Assembly: GCA_963668655.2 (NCBI GenBank)
Contig: CAXXPQ010000004.1
Location: forward strand, 930,001 to 994,000
Direction of reading: 5' to 3'
Source of the DNA: G963668655 sp963668655
Lineage (GTDB): Bacteria; Myxococcota_A; SURF-8
Length of the DNA: 64,000 nt
The notes below the pieces were generated by a model. That model ran no database searches, was not told where the DNA came from, and saw nothing but the letters and a program-made list of their open reading frames with translations. The position numbers were made by a program, and so were the translations under genes. This document shows, one piece after another, positions 1-9,209 of this stretch (position 1 is the stretch's first letter; each line of letters begins with the position of its first letter).

Positions 1-538
1 CAAGCTGAAGGAGAACCAGGTCACCCAATACGAGGAGGTGCGACGCTTGATCGAGGCCCGGTCCGCGCCGCCGGACTTCGCGGACAACGATCTGGTGGGC
101 GACCGGATCGAAACGAGGAGAATATATCTCTTCCCCGAGATGGAAGGCTGGTTCGACTGGCCCTACTTGTCTCAAGGGCTGGCGGTCGAGAAAATCACGG
201 AGCGCAAGCGCACGGGGAACCCCACGCGCGAGGTGTTTTTCGCCCTGACCAGCCTTCCGAAGACAACGCCGCCGAAAGAACTACTCGCCTGTTTCCGGAA
301 TCACTGGAGCATCGAAAACAAGGTTCATCACGTTCTTGATTGTTCGATGGGGGAAGATGCCTGCCGGATGCGGGCGGGTTGCGGCGCGGCGGCGACCGGG
401 GCATTTCGGCGAATCGCCCTGGGGCTGCTTCAGACCATCAAAGGAAATCGCAGCATCCCGTCCATCATGCGCCATCTCGATTCAGGAGGCAGGATTTTAC
501 GACTTTGCCAGGGAATACCTTAGAACTGAATTGCCCTG
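1..538 (+). mobile_element. ISAs1-like insertion sequence, right-hand part
   Basis: The window opens inside an insertion sequence. The transposase C-terminus reads into an end sequence finishing TTGCCCTG at 531-538; read from outside this is CAGGGCAATT, and ISAs1-family termini typically begin CAGGG. The right end is therefore placed at about 538. The left end and the target duplication lie outside the window, so the inverted repeat cannot be confirmed here. Confidence 0.6.
2..523 (+). CDS. ISAs1-family transposase, C-terminal part
   Basis: This is the C-terminal part of a DDE transposase that cuts and joins the ends of its own insertion sequence. The frame is already open at the left window edge, so the N-terminus is missing. 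The ISAs1 hallmark RNHWSIENKVHHVLD followed by ED..R..R is intact and supports the family strongly; an upstream KENQ motif also fits. The frame stops at TAG 521-523, about 15 bp from the presumed element end. A shifted frame over about 495-533 reads FYDFAREYLRTEL, which could be the original C-terminus, so a late frameshift is possible. Activity cannot be judged from the fragment. Confidence 0.85.
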   Translation, partial: KLKENQVTQYEEVRRLIEARSAPPDFADNDLVGDRIETRRIYLFPEMEGWFDWPYLSQGLAVEKITERKRTGNPTREVFFALTSLPKTTPPKELLACFRNHWSIENKVHHVLDCSMGEDACRMRAGCGAAATGAFRRIALGLLQTIKGNRSIPSIMRHLDSGGRILRLCQGIP

Positions 539-727
539 TGAAATTCCGGGGGCGACGGGGTGCGATCTAAAATAGTGCTTTTAAGCGGCTCTTTGGTTTG
601 CCATTTCGAGCACCTCGGGAAAGCGCTCGGTTCCTGCGGCCGATCTGGACGGTCAAGCGGATTGCCAGTCCGACGTAAAATCGGAATCGGTATTCGTCGG
701 GGGAAAAATTCCCCCGACCAAGCCGAC

Positions 728-2671
728 TCACCATTTCGGAAGAACGTTCAGTTCGTCTCCCTTGGTGAACATTCCGCAGTTCTTCTTGTATTTGCCCGTG
801 CAAAGTCCCAGGTCCGAGGGATCCAAGCTACCCACGGTCTCGCCCATGATGCGGATGTCCAGCCCGGAAAGACTCAGCCGCACGGGGTCGGTGGGCCGGC
901 CGCCCGATTTCTTCAGCCGGAAGTAGCCCTTTTGCTCGAACAACGCCGACAGACTGTCGGGAGCCCAAACCTCCACGCCGTAATCGCCGAAGGGGATGTC
1001 GAAACCGGCCCACTCGCCCTCTCCCAGTTCGTTTTCGCTCACGCGGCGGATGTCCGGATAGGGAAACTCGATGTACATGCGGTTGTTGTCCGTATCCAGC
1101 CGCAACGAGCAGATGAAGTCGTACTCGCCGGAACAGAGACGGATCTCCCCGCCTCCGTAGCTGCCGACGTAATCGTTGTCCCAGATCAGCCGCCCGGACT
1201 TCTCCGTGTCGGCCGTCAGACGGATGGATCCGGTGCGCGCGTCGGTTTCCCGAACGATGCCGCGAACGTACACGTATTCTCCCTCTTCGGCGAGTTCCGC
1301 CCGGAAGTAGGATTCGCCGGGGCCGAAAAGCTTCACGGAGGACCAGTTCAAGTCCTTGTCGTCGTGGGGTTCGGGCAGAACCTCGATTTCCGTCTCGATT
1401 TCGTCGTCGGTGGGTTCGTCCGTGTTTTCGCCGGTGCTTTCGTCGGATTCGTCGATCACGTCCGGCGCGGATTGATCCTCGGCCTCTTCGTTGTTGGGCA
1501 GTTCCTCCGCCTCCCGGAGATCCTCGCGCAAAAGCACGTCCATGGCCACCGGATGATCCAGGTAATACCCGAAGGTCCAACTCTCCACCCAGGCCAGCGT
1601 CATGCAGGAATATCCGTTCACACCCCAGCCGGTTCCCCAGGAATTCTTGATGATGAAGCACAGGCCGCCTTCCTCCGGCATGTCGGGCAGTTTCTTGAAA
1701 CCGACGATCAGGTAGGCGTGTCCCCCGGCGTGGCTGGTATCGCCGCTGTAGTTGGACGCGGCCTTGGTGATGAGGCCGTTGTTACGTTCCCAGTTGGCCG
1801 AAAGCGGACTGGCGAAGGGAATGGGAAGCCCGGTTTCCATCAGCTTTTTGACGATCGCCTCCGGCTCCCGGACGTACTCGATCTGCCTGACCTGAAGCGC
1901 GCCCGTGTCGCAACTGTCCAAAAGCGGCGTTTGCAGGTCGGTCTTCCCCGGGCTGGAATGGTACGGACAGTCCGTTTCCAGGGCGATATCCGGCCCCGAG
2001 GCTTTTTTGCTGGATTCCATGGCGACGGAATACCAGCTTCCCTCCTCGTCCAGGGTGCAGCCGCTGTCCCAGCATTCCGGCTTGCTGAGATAGTAGTACT
2101 GCTGCTCGGACAAATCCATGGTGGGCAGCGTGTCGTATTTCTGCAACGCGGCGTACTCCAGGTGGCCCACGCCGGTGAACGCCGCGCAGGTGCCGCGATA
2201 GCCCTGGTTGCGCACGGGAATGGCTTCCAGGTTGTCCACGTGGAATTCATCCGGCAGGCTGCTGACGTCGATGGAATACAAGGCCGATTTCCGGGAAGCA
2301 TCCTCGGGAACCGAAAACGAAGAAAAATCCAGCCGTTCGAAGCTGTCGGGCTCCAGATTCTTCTTGGCCTTGGCCGTTTTTTTCAGCAATTCCACCACGT
2401 TCTCCGGGGCTTCCACCCGGGAGGAATCGGTGGATTTGGATAGGGGTTCGCCCCGCAGCCGGGCTTGTTCCTCCGCGTAATCCTCGATGGCCCAGTCCAT
2501 GATGCTGTCCACCGCTTCCAGGTCCGTTTCCGGGGCCGTGCTGAGATCCTTGCGGATGTAATCGAAGGCCAGTTCGCCGGTCAGGGCGACTTCGTCGTCG
2601 GCGTTGGAGCAGGCGGCAAACAGGAAAACGAAGACGACCAAAGCAAAAAGAATTCGATGGGTTGGAGACAT
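728..2671 (-). CDS. Papain-like (C1A) cysteine peptidase lipoprotein
   Basis: A 647-residue secreted protein with a C1A peptidase domain, probably acting at the cell surface or in the periplasm. The N-terminus is a hydrophobic signal ending LFAAC, a weak lipobox that would lipidate Cys21. The catalytic Cys lies in NQGYRGTCAAF (Cys162), the His in HAGGHAYLIVGF and the Asn in IIKNSWGTGWG, so the triad is complete although the usual CGSCWAF is altered. An Asp/Glu-rich linker of roughly 45 residues follows the peptidase, and then a beta-rich tail of unknown role. Start ATG 2671 has GAGAGG just upstream. It is divergent from the CCA enzyme gene. Substrate is unknown. Confidence 0.85.
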   Translation of the reverse strand: MSPTHRILFALVVFVFLFAACSNADDEVALTGELAFDYIRKDLSTAPETDLEAVDSIMDWAIEDYAEEQARLRGEPLSKSTDSSRVEAPENVVELLKKTAKAKKNLEPDSFERLDFSSFSVPEDASRKSALYSIDVSSLPDEFHVDNLEAIPVRNQGYRGTCAAFTGVGHLEYAALQKYDTLPTMDLSEQQYYYLSKPECWDSGCTLDEEGSWYSVAMESSKKASGPDIALETDCPYHSSPGKTDLQTPLLDSCDTGALQVRQIEYVREPEAIVKKLMETGLPIPFASPLSANWERNNGLITKAASNYSGDTSHAGGHAYLIVGFKKLPDMPEEGGLCFIIKNSWGTGWGVNGYSCMTLAWVESWTFGYYLDHPVAMDVLLREDLREAEELPNNEEAEDQSAPDVIDESDESTGENTDEPTDDEIETEIEVLPEPHDDKDLNWSSVKLFGPGESYFRAELAEEGEYVYVRGIVRETDARTGSIRLTADTEKSGRLIWDNDYVGSYGGGEIRLCSGEYDFICSLRLDTDNNRMYIEFPYPDIRRVSENELGEGEWAGFDIPFGDYGVEVWAPDSLSALFEQKGYFRLKKSGGRPTDPVRLSLSGLDIRIMGETVGSLDPSDLGLCTGKYKKNCGMFTKGDELNVLPKW

Positions 2672-2709
2672 GGAAACCTCTCTACATAGGATGAATTGTC
2701 CGTCCGGTC

Positions 2710-2739
2710 TTTACATTCTTTCCCGATTCCATCTACAAT
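2710..2739 (+). promoter_or_regulatory. Sigma-70 promoter for the CCA enzyme gene
   Basis: TTTACA (2710-2715), 18 bp, TACAAT (2734-2739); start expected near 2746, about 55 bp before the ATG. Its -10 box overlaps that of the divergent peptidase promoter. Confidence 0.6.
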
Positions 2740-2762
2740 ACTCAAGTTTTTACGGGAGTCAA
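2735..2762 (-). promoter_or_regulatory. Sigma-70 promoter for the peptidase lipoprotein
   Basis: On the minus strand TTGACT (2762-2757), 16 bp, TATTGT (2740-2735); start expected near 2728. It overlaps the + strand promoter, so the two polymerases would compete. Confidence 0.5.
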
Positions 2763-2801
2763 TGCCGAATCCCGGTTCTCATGCCGGAGAGAAAAGGTTC
2801 C

Positions 2802-4145
2802 ATGGAAGAAAAAGCCTTCGAAAACAGCCTGTTGGAAGCGGGAAAAACGCTTGTCTCGCGCCTGAAACGGGAAGGGTTCGAAGCCTATCTGGCGGGCGGA
2901 TGCGTGCGGGACCGCCTGCTGGGACTTGCCCCGAAGGACGCGGACGTGGCCACGGACGCTTCCCCGGACGCGGTTCTGGCGCTTCTTTCCGGCTCCCGGG
3001 CGGTGGGCAGGGCCTTCGGCGTGGTGCGCGTTCCCATGGAAAATCACTGGATCGAGGTGGCGACCTTCCGCGTGGACGGCCCCTATTCGGACGGCCGCCG
3101 CCCGGACTGGGTGCGCCGCGCCACGGCGGAGGAAGACGTAAAACGCCGGGATTTCACCATAAACGCGATGTTTTGGGATCCGCAAAGCGATCGTCTGCTG
3201 GACTGGGTGGAGGGTGAAAAGGATCTGAGAAACGGTCTTGTACGTTCCGTGGGCGCTCCCGCCGACCGCTTCCGGGAAGACGCTCTGCGCCTCTTTCGGG
3301 CCGTGCGCTTCGCCGCGCGCCTGGATTTCCGTATCGAGGAGAACACCTGGAATGCCATGGTGGATATGCCCGAAATCACGAGGAATCTATCTCCGGAGCG
3401 GGTGCGCGGGGAACTGACCGCCATGATTCGCGGGCCGAACTCCGGCCGGGCCATCCGATTGTTGCGAGAGGCCGGGCTGCTTGCGATCTGGCTGCCGGAG
3501 GTGGACCGGCTTTCAGGCGTCGAACAGCCGGCGGACCACCATCCCGAGGGCGACGCCTTCGTGCATACCTGCCGGGCGCTGGACGCACTGGCACAACCCT
3601 CCGCCGCGCTGGCCTGGGGCGTGCTTCTGCACGATATCGGCAAACCGGACAGCCTGCTCATGGAACGCGATCGCATCCGTTTTCCGGGACACGCCGAGAA
3701 AGGAGCCGAGCGAATTCCGACCATCGCCCGCCGCCTGGCCTGGTCGAAGGAGAGGGAGAAGACCGTAATGGATCTGGTGCGGCGACACGCGCGCTTCCCG
3801 GACGTTCCGAACATGAGGCCCGCCACGAAAAAACGCTTTCTGGCCTCGGAGAACTTTGCGGAACTGCTGGAACTCCACCGGGCGGACCGCCTGTCCTCCA
3901 GCGGCGATCTCTCCGTTTACGAGGATATCCGCCGGACGCTAAAACGGCATCCCGAGGCCGCCCGTCTGCCCGATCCTCTGCTGACCGGAGACGATCTGCT
4001 GAACCTGGGCATTCCGCAAGGTCCGGAGATCGGTCGAATTCTGAAAATGCTTTCGGAAGAACAGCTCGACGGCCGGTTGATCGAAAGAGAAGACGCGCTA
4101 CGCAGGGCCCGGGAACTGCAATCGAACGGAAACGAACGCCCGTAG
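2802..4145 (+). CDS. cca: CCA-adding tRNA nucleotidyltransferase with HD domain
   Basis: A cytoplasmic class II nucleotidyltransferase of 447 residues that should add or repair the 3' CCA of tRNAs; a poly(A) polymerase role cannot be excluded from sequence. The head has GGCVRD (residues 32-37) and the catalytic pair DAD (46-48). RRDFTINAMF and the RLFRAVRFAARLDF motif follow. A C-terminal HD phosphohydrolase domain is shown by H (about 254) and LLHDIGK (about 275-281), as in bifunctional enzymes. Both tRNAs of this window already encode CCA, so the role would be repair. Start ATG 2802 is chosen because GGAGAG lies 10 bp upstream; an in-frame ATG at 2781 lacks a ribosome site. Confidence 0.9.
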   Translation: MEEKAFENSLLEAGKTLVSRLKREGFEAYLAGGCVRDRLLGLAPKDADVATDASPDAVLALLSGSRAVGRAFGVVRVPMENHWIEVATFRVDGPYSDGRRPDWVRRATAEEDVKRRDFTINAMFWDPQSDRLLDWVEGEKDLRNGLVRSVGAPADRFREDALRLFRAVRFAARLDFRIEENTWNAMVDMPEITRNLSPERVRGELTAMIRGPNSGRAIRLLREAGLLAIWLPEVDRLSGVEQPADHHPEGDAFVHTCRALDALAQPSAALAWGVLLHDIGKPDSLLMERDRIRFPGHAEKGAERIPTIARRLAWSKEREKTVMDLVRRHARFPDVPNMRPATKKRFLASENFAELLELHRADRLSSSGDLSVYEDIRRTLKRHPEAARLPDPLLTGDDLLNLGIPQGPEIGRILKMLSEEQLDGRLIEREDALRRARELQSNGNERP

Positions 4146-4223
4146 ACGCCGGAAAGCGCCGCCGATTGTCCCGAAACGCCGGGATATAGCCGGAAGTCAA
4201 TTCCATTCAGTGGAAGGTATCGC

Positions 4224-4252
4224 TTGCAAAACGGCTTGCGCTTCGATACAAT
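4224..4252 (+). promoter_or_regulatory. Sigma-70 promoter for the outer-membrane protein gene
   Basis: TTGCAA (4224-4229), 17 bp, TACAAT (4247-4252), about 95 bp before the ATG at 4347. Confidence 0.6.
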
Positions 4253-4346
4253 ATCCCCCGTGATTCCATGGGATTGCCACCCGAGTTTTCCGTATCCGGT
4301 TTTCACGAAGACAAGCAACCGCCCCTATGGGAAGGATGGTTTTGCA

Positions 4347-5465
4347 ATGAATCGAGTCCTGGCTGCAATTGTTCTGACGGCGATTCTTCTCGCCTCTCCG
4401 GAAGCTTTCGCGCAACTGGCCAACGCGGAGGTGAAATGGGAGGAGCGCATCAGCCCCCTGCGGGACGAAATCGCCATGGCCCGCCCCCTGGGCATGGGAC
4501 GGGCGTTCATCGGAATCGCGGAAGGGAACACGGGGTTCATCTACAACCCGGCCGGCGTGGCCACCGACGTGAATTACCAGATCTCCCTGGACGCGGAGAT
4601 CGATCCCCTTTTCGGGACACGCGCCTTCGGGGCCTCCATCGTGGATTCGGCCACCAGCGCCCTATGCGCCCAGATGGGATACACCTATCACGGATACGGA
4701 GACAAGCAGTTCTGGCAGCGTAACGACCTGTCCTGGCTGGAAACGCTTTCCGAAGTGGCGGAATTTCAGAACAACGACGGCAGCATCTCCAAGAACGCCT
4801 GGTACGGCATGGAGCCGGAAGACCTGAGCATGTTGTATTACAAGGAAGGCGCACCGGTCATCGCGCCGCGCCAGATGCTGGGACCATACAAAGACGCCGT
4901 CGTTCACCGCCACGTGCCGCGCCTGAGCCTGGGCGGAGCCATCACCAAGCACGTTCTTCTCGGCGTGACGGGGAAATACATCTTCGTCAAGCGTCCCCAG
5001 CGCCATTCGGTCAACTCCGGAAATATGGACATCGGCTTCCTGTTTCGAACCGGCGTCGGCCTGCAAATCGGTCTGACGGCCTACAACCTGATTCATACGT
5101 CGTACAACCTGTGGCCGCTGAAGTTCGGATTCGGACTGGCCTATGTCTGGAACAAGGAACTGTACATCGCCGTGGATCAGATCGTGGCGCTGAGCGTCTA
5201 CAACGAACGCATTCCCAGCGATCGGCGCGTGGAATACGGCAACGACACGCTCCTGTCCACACGCGCCGGGGTGGAGTACAACATCATGCGCATGATCGGC
5301 CTCCGCGCCGGTTACGAATGGGACAGCTACAAGGAAAATCATTACGTATCCGGCGGGGTTTCCTATATCGACAAAGCCTTTTCCTTCAATATCGGCTACA
5401 GCCAGGGTATCGTGGAAACCTGGGAACGCCTGTTGTCGGTGAACTTCGATTTCAAGATTCTGTAA
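4347..5465 (+). CDS. PorV/FadL-like outer-membrane beta-barrel protein
   Basis: A 372-residue outer-membrane protein. The signal peptide ends at about residue 22 (SPEAFA, then QLANAE). Shortly after comes the motif RPLGMGRAFIGIAEG...YNPAGVA, seen in PorV/PorQ and FadL-superfamily barrels, where the N-terminal stretch packs inside the barrel. The rest alternates polar and hydrophobic residues as beta-strands do, ending NFDFKIL. ATG 4347 is preferred over upstream frames because the signal peptide begins there and GGAAGGA precedes it. It is a single-gene unit between the CCA gene and mfd. Cargo is unknown; hydrophobic compound transport or a secretion-linked role are both possible. Confidence 0.75.
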   Translation: MNRVLAAIVLTAILLASPEAFAQLANAEVKWEERISPLRDEIAMARPLGMGRAFIGIAEGNTGFIYNPAGVATDVNYQISLDAEIDPLFGTRAFGASIVDSATSALCAQMGYTYHGYGDKQFWQRNDLSWLETLSEVAEFQNNDGSISKNAWYGMEPEDLSMLYYKEGAPVIAPRQMLGPYKDAVVHRHVPRLSLGGAITKHVLLGVTGKYIFVKRPQRHSVNSGNMDIGFLFRTGVGLQIGLTAYNLIHTSYNLWPLKFGFGLAYVWNKELYIAVDQIVALSVYNERIPSDRRVEYGNDTLLSTRAGVEYNIMRMIGLRAGYEWDSYKENHYVSGGVSYIDKAFSFNIGYSQGIVETWERLLSVNFDFKIL

Positions 5466-5514
5466 TCCCGACCTCTTTCCATCGTTCCCATCGGGCGGAA
5501 TTCTCCCGCCGTCC

Positions 5515-5543
5515 TTGACATCGGCACACGTCCCGACTATATA
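5515..5543 (+). promoter_or_regulatory. Strong sigma-70 promoter for mfd
   Basis: Perfect TTGACA (5515-5520), 17 bp, TATATA (5538-5543). Transcription would begin near 5550, which places an in-frame GTG at 5558 only a few bases into the transcript and favours ATG 5591 as the start of mfd. Confidence 0.8.
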
Positions 5544-5590
5544 AACGTTTCTCGTTCGTGCGGCTGAAACGACAGGATCGGAACCACGTC

Positions 5591-8500
5591 ATGCACCGCA
5601 ACGCAGGAAGGCGCTTTCTTTCCTCCCTGGAGAAAACGCTGGATCGCCTCCAAAAGGAGGCCCGGATCGAACTGGAGGGATTGGAGGGCCCTGCCAAAGC
5701 GGCGGCCATTGTGGATATTCATGCCTGCACGGGCGATCCCCTGCTGGTGGTCTGCGCCGAGGAGGACGAGGCCCAGGCCCTGGTCCAGGATCTGGAATTC
5801 TTTCTTGGACTCGCGGATACCGGCGGAGAGTTCATGGGCGACCGCTCGCTTCTGGCGCTTCTCCCGGACGACCTCTCCCCCTATGAAAGCCGCAAATACC
5901 TGCCCGCCAGAATCCGCCAGATGCAGCTTCTGGGCGGACTGTACGCGCTGACCCAACCCTTCCGGCCGCGCATCGCCGTGACCACCGCCTGGGGACTGAT
6001 GCGGCGCTACATCCCGAAACGGTTTTTGGAGAAAAGCACGGAATACGTCCTGGCCGGGGCGGACATCGAGCGGGACGAGGTCTTGCGGCGCATCGTGGAA
6101 AGCGGTTACGTCTCCAGCCCGATCGTGGAAGATCCGGGCACGTTCTCGGCCCGGGGCTTCATTCTGGACGTGTTTTCCCCCCTGTACGAATGGCCGTTGC
6201 GCCTGGAATTCTTCGGCGACACGCTGGAGTCCATCCGCTCCTTCGATCCGAACAGCCAGAAATCGAAAGCGCAACTGGAGGAGGCGTTCATCCTTCCCGT
6301 CCGGGAAATCCTCATGACACCGGAGATCGTGTCCAGAGGCCGGGAGGCCATGGCCGCGCGGGCTCGGGAGGAAGGCCGCTACGACCGGCGCATGCAAAAT
6401 ATGCTGCTGGACTTGGATCAGGGGATTTACTCCCAGGATCTGGATCCGTACAAGCCGCTGTTCTACGAGGAACTGGCCCCGCTGTTTGCGTTTCTCTCCA
6501 GCCGCACCCGGCTGGTTCTGGACGATCCCACGGCGATCTTCACCCAGATTCAGGATCGGCGCGAACGTATGGAGGTCCAGTTCGCCGAGCGCGGAGAGGA
6601 CGAGGATCTCGCCCTGGAGCCGCGGGCCTATGTGCTCGACGCCGACGAGATCGAGAATCGCCTGGAGCACACGAAGCGCGTCTTGAATCACCGCCTGCGC
6701 TTCGACGCCGCCAAACGGGAGGACATCCGCCGCTTCGCCTGGGAGGGCCACGAGACCCTGAAACAGGAACTGGCCGGCCGCCGGGGAAAGGCGGAAGTTC
6801 TTCTCCCCCTGGTTTCCCGGCTGCGGCAGTGGCGGGAGGAAAGCCGGCGGGTCTTCCTGGTTGCCCGCACCGACTCCCAGTTGGAGCGGCTGGCCGCTTT
6901 GCTGGAGCCGCACAAGATCCCCCTGGCCAACTGGCAGGAGCCCTTCCCGTCCATCTGGGAGAAGATCGGCGAGGAATCCGAGGGCCGCGCCCACCTGGTG
7001 AAGGGAACGCTGGGGCAGGGCCAGATCTGGCCCGCCGACGGCGTGGTGATCCTCTGCGAGGAGGAAATCTTCGGCCAGGTGCGCAAAAGGCGCTCCGTCA
7101 AGGTGCCGAAGGTGGACAAGGAAGCCTTTCTGTCGTCCCTGGACGAGATCGAGGAAGGCGATTTCGTGGTTCACGTGGAATTCGGCATCGGCGTCTATCG
7201 GGGGCTGAACCATCTGGAGGCGGGCGGCGTCGGCAACGACTACATGCTGATCGAGTACCTGGGCAACGACAAGCTCTATCTGCCCGTCACCCGGCTGGAC
7301 AAGGTGCAGAAGTACAGCGGCGCGGGCGACCAGATTCCACGTCTGGACCGCCTGGGCGGCAGCCGCTGGAAGGCGATGAAGCAGCGGGTCAAGGCCTCCA
7401 TCCAGCAGATGGCCTCGGAACTGCTGAAACTCCAGGCCGAGCGCAACGCCTTCGGCGGCTTCCCGTTCAGCCCTCCGGACGCCTATTATCGCGAGTTCGA
7501 GGCCGCCTTCCCCTTCGACGAGACGCCCGACCAGGAACGCGCCATCAAGGACGTACTCAAGGACATGCAAAGCCGCCGTCCCATGGACCGGCTGGTCTGC
7601 GGCGACGTGGGCTTCGGAAAAACAGAAGTGGCCGTACGCGCCGCCATGAAGGCCGTTCTGGACGGAAAACAGGTGGCCGTGCTGGTTCCCACCACCGTGC
7701 TCGCCATGCAGCACGGCGACACTTTTGCGGAGCGCCTGAAGAATTATCCCGTCATGGTAGAAACGGTTTCCCGCTTCAAACTGCCGAAAGAACAGAAGGA
7801 AATCCTGAAACGCGCCGGGGAGGGCAAGGTGGATGTGCTCATCGGCACCCACCGCCTGCTCTCCAAGGACGTGAACCTGCCCGAACTGGGGCTCCTGGTG
7901 GTGGACGAGGAACAGCGCTTCGGCGTGAAACACAAGGAGCGGCTGAAACTGATGCGCAAGAACGTGGACGTGCTGACACTCACGGCCACCCCCATCCCCC
8001 GCACGCTGAACATGGCTTTCGTCGGGGTCCGGGACATCTCCATCATCCAGACGCCGCCCATGGACCGGCGCTCCATCCGCACCTTCGTCTCCAAGTTCGA
8101 CGAGGATCTGATTCGCGACGCCGTCACCCGGGAACTCGCCCGGGGCGGCCAGGTGTTTTTCGTCCACAACCGCGTGGGCTCCATCGAGGCCATGGCCACC
8201 TTGATCCGCCGCCTGGTTCCCTCGGCCCGCATCTCCATCGGCCACGGCCAGATGAGCGAAAAACAGTTGGAAGACGTGATGGTTGATTTCGTCAAGCGGC
8301 GCACCAACGTGCTCGTCTGCACCACCATCATCGAATCCGGCATCGACATCCCCTCCGTCAACACCCTGATCGTCAACCGGGCGGATATGTTCGGTCTGTC
8401 CCAGCTTTACCAGCTTCGCGGCCGGGTGGGGCGCGGCCGGGAGCGCGCCTACGCCTACCTGCTGGTGCCGTCGCCCAGCAACCTGACTCGGGACGCCCAG

Positions 8501-9160
8501 AAACGCCTGTCCGCGCTCATGCGCTTCACCGAACTGGGATCCGGCTTCCGCATCGCCTCCCACGACCTGGAGATCCGGGGGGCGGGCAGCCTGCTCGGCC
8601 GGGAACAGTCCGGGCACATCGCGGCCATCGGCATCGATCTTTACCTGGAACTGATCGAGGAAGCGGTGCAGGAACTGAAGGGCGAACGCATGGCCTCGGA
8701 GATCGACCCGCAGATGAACATGTATTTCGCGGCCTTCCTCCCCAATCATATGGTCGAGGACCAGACCTTGCGGCTGAACTTCTACAAGCGACTTTCGGCG
8801 GCCCGCAGCGAGGAGCGTCTGAACGAGATCGTGGAGGAACTGGAAGATCGTTTCGGCGTGCTGCCGGAAGAGGCCAAGAACCTGGTTCGAACCATCGAAC
8901 TGAAGATCGAGGTCCGGAAACTGAACGCGGCGGGAATAGATCTGGCTCCGGATCGGTTGAACCTACAATTGGGAGAAGCCTGCCGGCTGGATCCGAATTA
9001 CGCCATTCAAAAGGTATCGGAGAAAGGCAGCCGATTCCGATTGACGCCGGATATGAAACTGATTCGCGTTTTCGAGGAATACGAGAAGAAAGACCCGGTG
9101 GCCAGCGCCAAAAACATCTTGCAAGACCTGGTGGATTATGGTATCAAGAGCGGTCGTTAA
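5591..9160 (+). CDS. mfd: Transcription-repair coupling factor Mfd
   Basis: Mfd removes RNA polymerase stalled at DNA lesions and recruits the UvrA excision-repair machinery. The protein has 1189 residues, close to the usual size of about 1150. In order there are the UvrB-like N-terminal module, the CarD/RID polymerase-interaction domain (VVHVEFGIGVYRGL, about 523), the helicase Walker A (GDVGFGKTE, about 671), the DEEQ box (about 771), the second RecA fold with RGRVGRG and a C-terminal TRCF domain. ATG 5591 with AGGATCGGA upstream is preferred to GTG 5558. The partner gene uvrA lies 4 kb downstream. Nothing is missing or odd in the conserved motifs. Confidence 0.97.
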   Translation: MHRNAGRRFLSSLEKTLDRLQKEARIELEGLEGPAKAAAIVDIHACTGDPLLVVCAEEDEAQALVQDLEFFLGLADTGGEFMGDRSLLALLPDDLSPYESRKYLPARIRQMQLLGGLYALTQPFRPRIAVTTAWGLMRRYIPKRFLEKSTEYVLAGADIERDEVLRRIVESGYVSSPIVEDPGTFSARGFILDVFSPLYEWPLRLEFFGDTLESIRSFDPNSQKSKAQLEEAFILPVREILMTPEIVSRGREAMAARAREEGRYDRRMQNMLLDLDQGIYSQDLDPYKPLFYEELAPLFAFLSSRTRLVLDDPTAIFTQIQDRRERMEVQFAERGEDEDLALEPRAYVLDADEIENRLEHTKRVLNHRLRFDAAKREDIRRFAWEGHETLKQELAGRRGKAEVLLPLVSRLRQWREESRRVFLVARTDSQLERLAALLEPHKIPLANWQEPFPSIWEKIGEESEGRAHLVKGTLGQGQIWPADGVVILCEEEIFGQVRKRRSVKVPKVDKEAFLSSLDEIEEGDFVVHVEFGIGVYRGLNHLEAGGVGNDYMLIEYLGNDKLYLPVTRLDKVQKYSGAGDQIPRLDRLGGSRWKAMKQRVKASIQQMASELLKLQAERNAFGGFPFSPPDAYYREFEAAFPFDETPDQERAIKDVLKDMQSRRPMDRLVCGDVGFGKTEVAVRAAMKAVLDGKQVAVLVPTTVLAMQHGDTFAERLKNYPVMVETVSRFKLPKEQKEILKRAGEGKVDVLIGTHRLLSKDVNLPELGLLVVDEEQRFGVKHKERLKLMRKNVDVLTLTATPIPRTLNMAFVGVRDISIIQTPPMDRRSIRTFVSKFDEDLIRDAVTRELARGGQVFFVHNRVGSIEAMATLIRRLVPSARISIGHGQMSEKQLEDVMVDFVKRRTNVLVCTTIIESGIDIPSVNTLIVNRADMFGLSQLYQLRGRVGRGRERAYAYLLVPSPSNLTRDAQKRLSALMRFTELGSGFRIASHDLEIRGAGSLLGREQSGHIAAIGIDLYLELIEEAVQELKGERMASEIDPQMNMYFAAFLPNHMVEDQTLRLNFYKRLSAARSEERLNEIVEELEDRFGVLPEEAKNLVRTIELKIEVRKLNAAGIDLAPDRLNLQLGEACRLDPNYAIQKVSEKGSRFRLTPDMKLIRVFEEYEKKDPVASAKNILQDLVDYGIKSGR

Positions 9161-9209
9161 TGCAACCCTTTGTAACTGTTAAGGAAATCGGACTTCAGGA
9201 GGTGCGGAG

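Noticed and set aside
560..2443. 627-codon + strand frame over the papain-like gene
   Set aside because: No start signal or domain; the minus strand carries a complete catalytic triad.
5537..8749. 1070-codon open frame antisense to mfd
   Set aside because: It lies entirely across a clear mfd gene, has no recognisable domain, and reflects the codon bias of GC-rich DNA.
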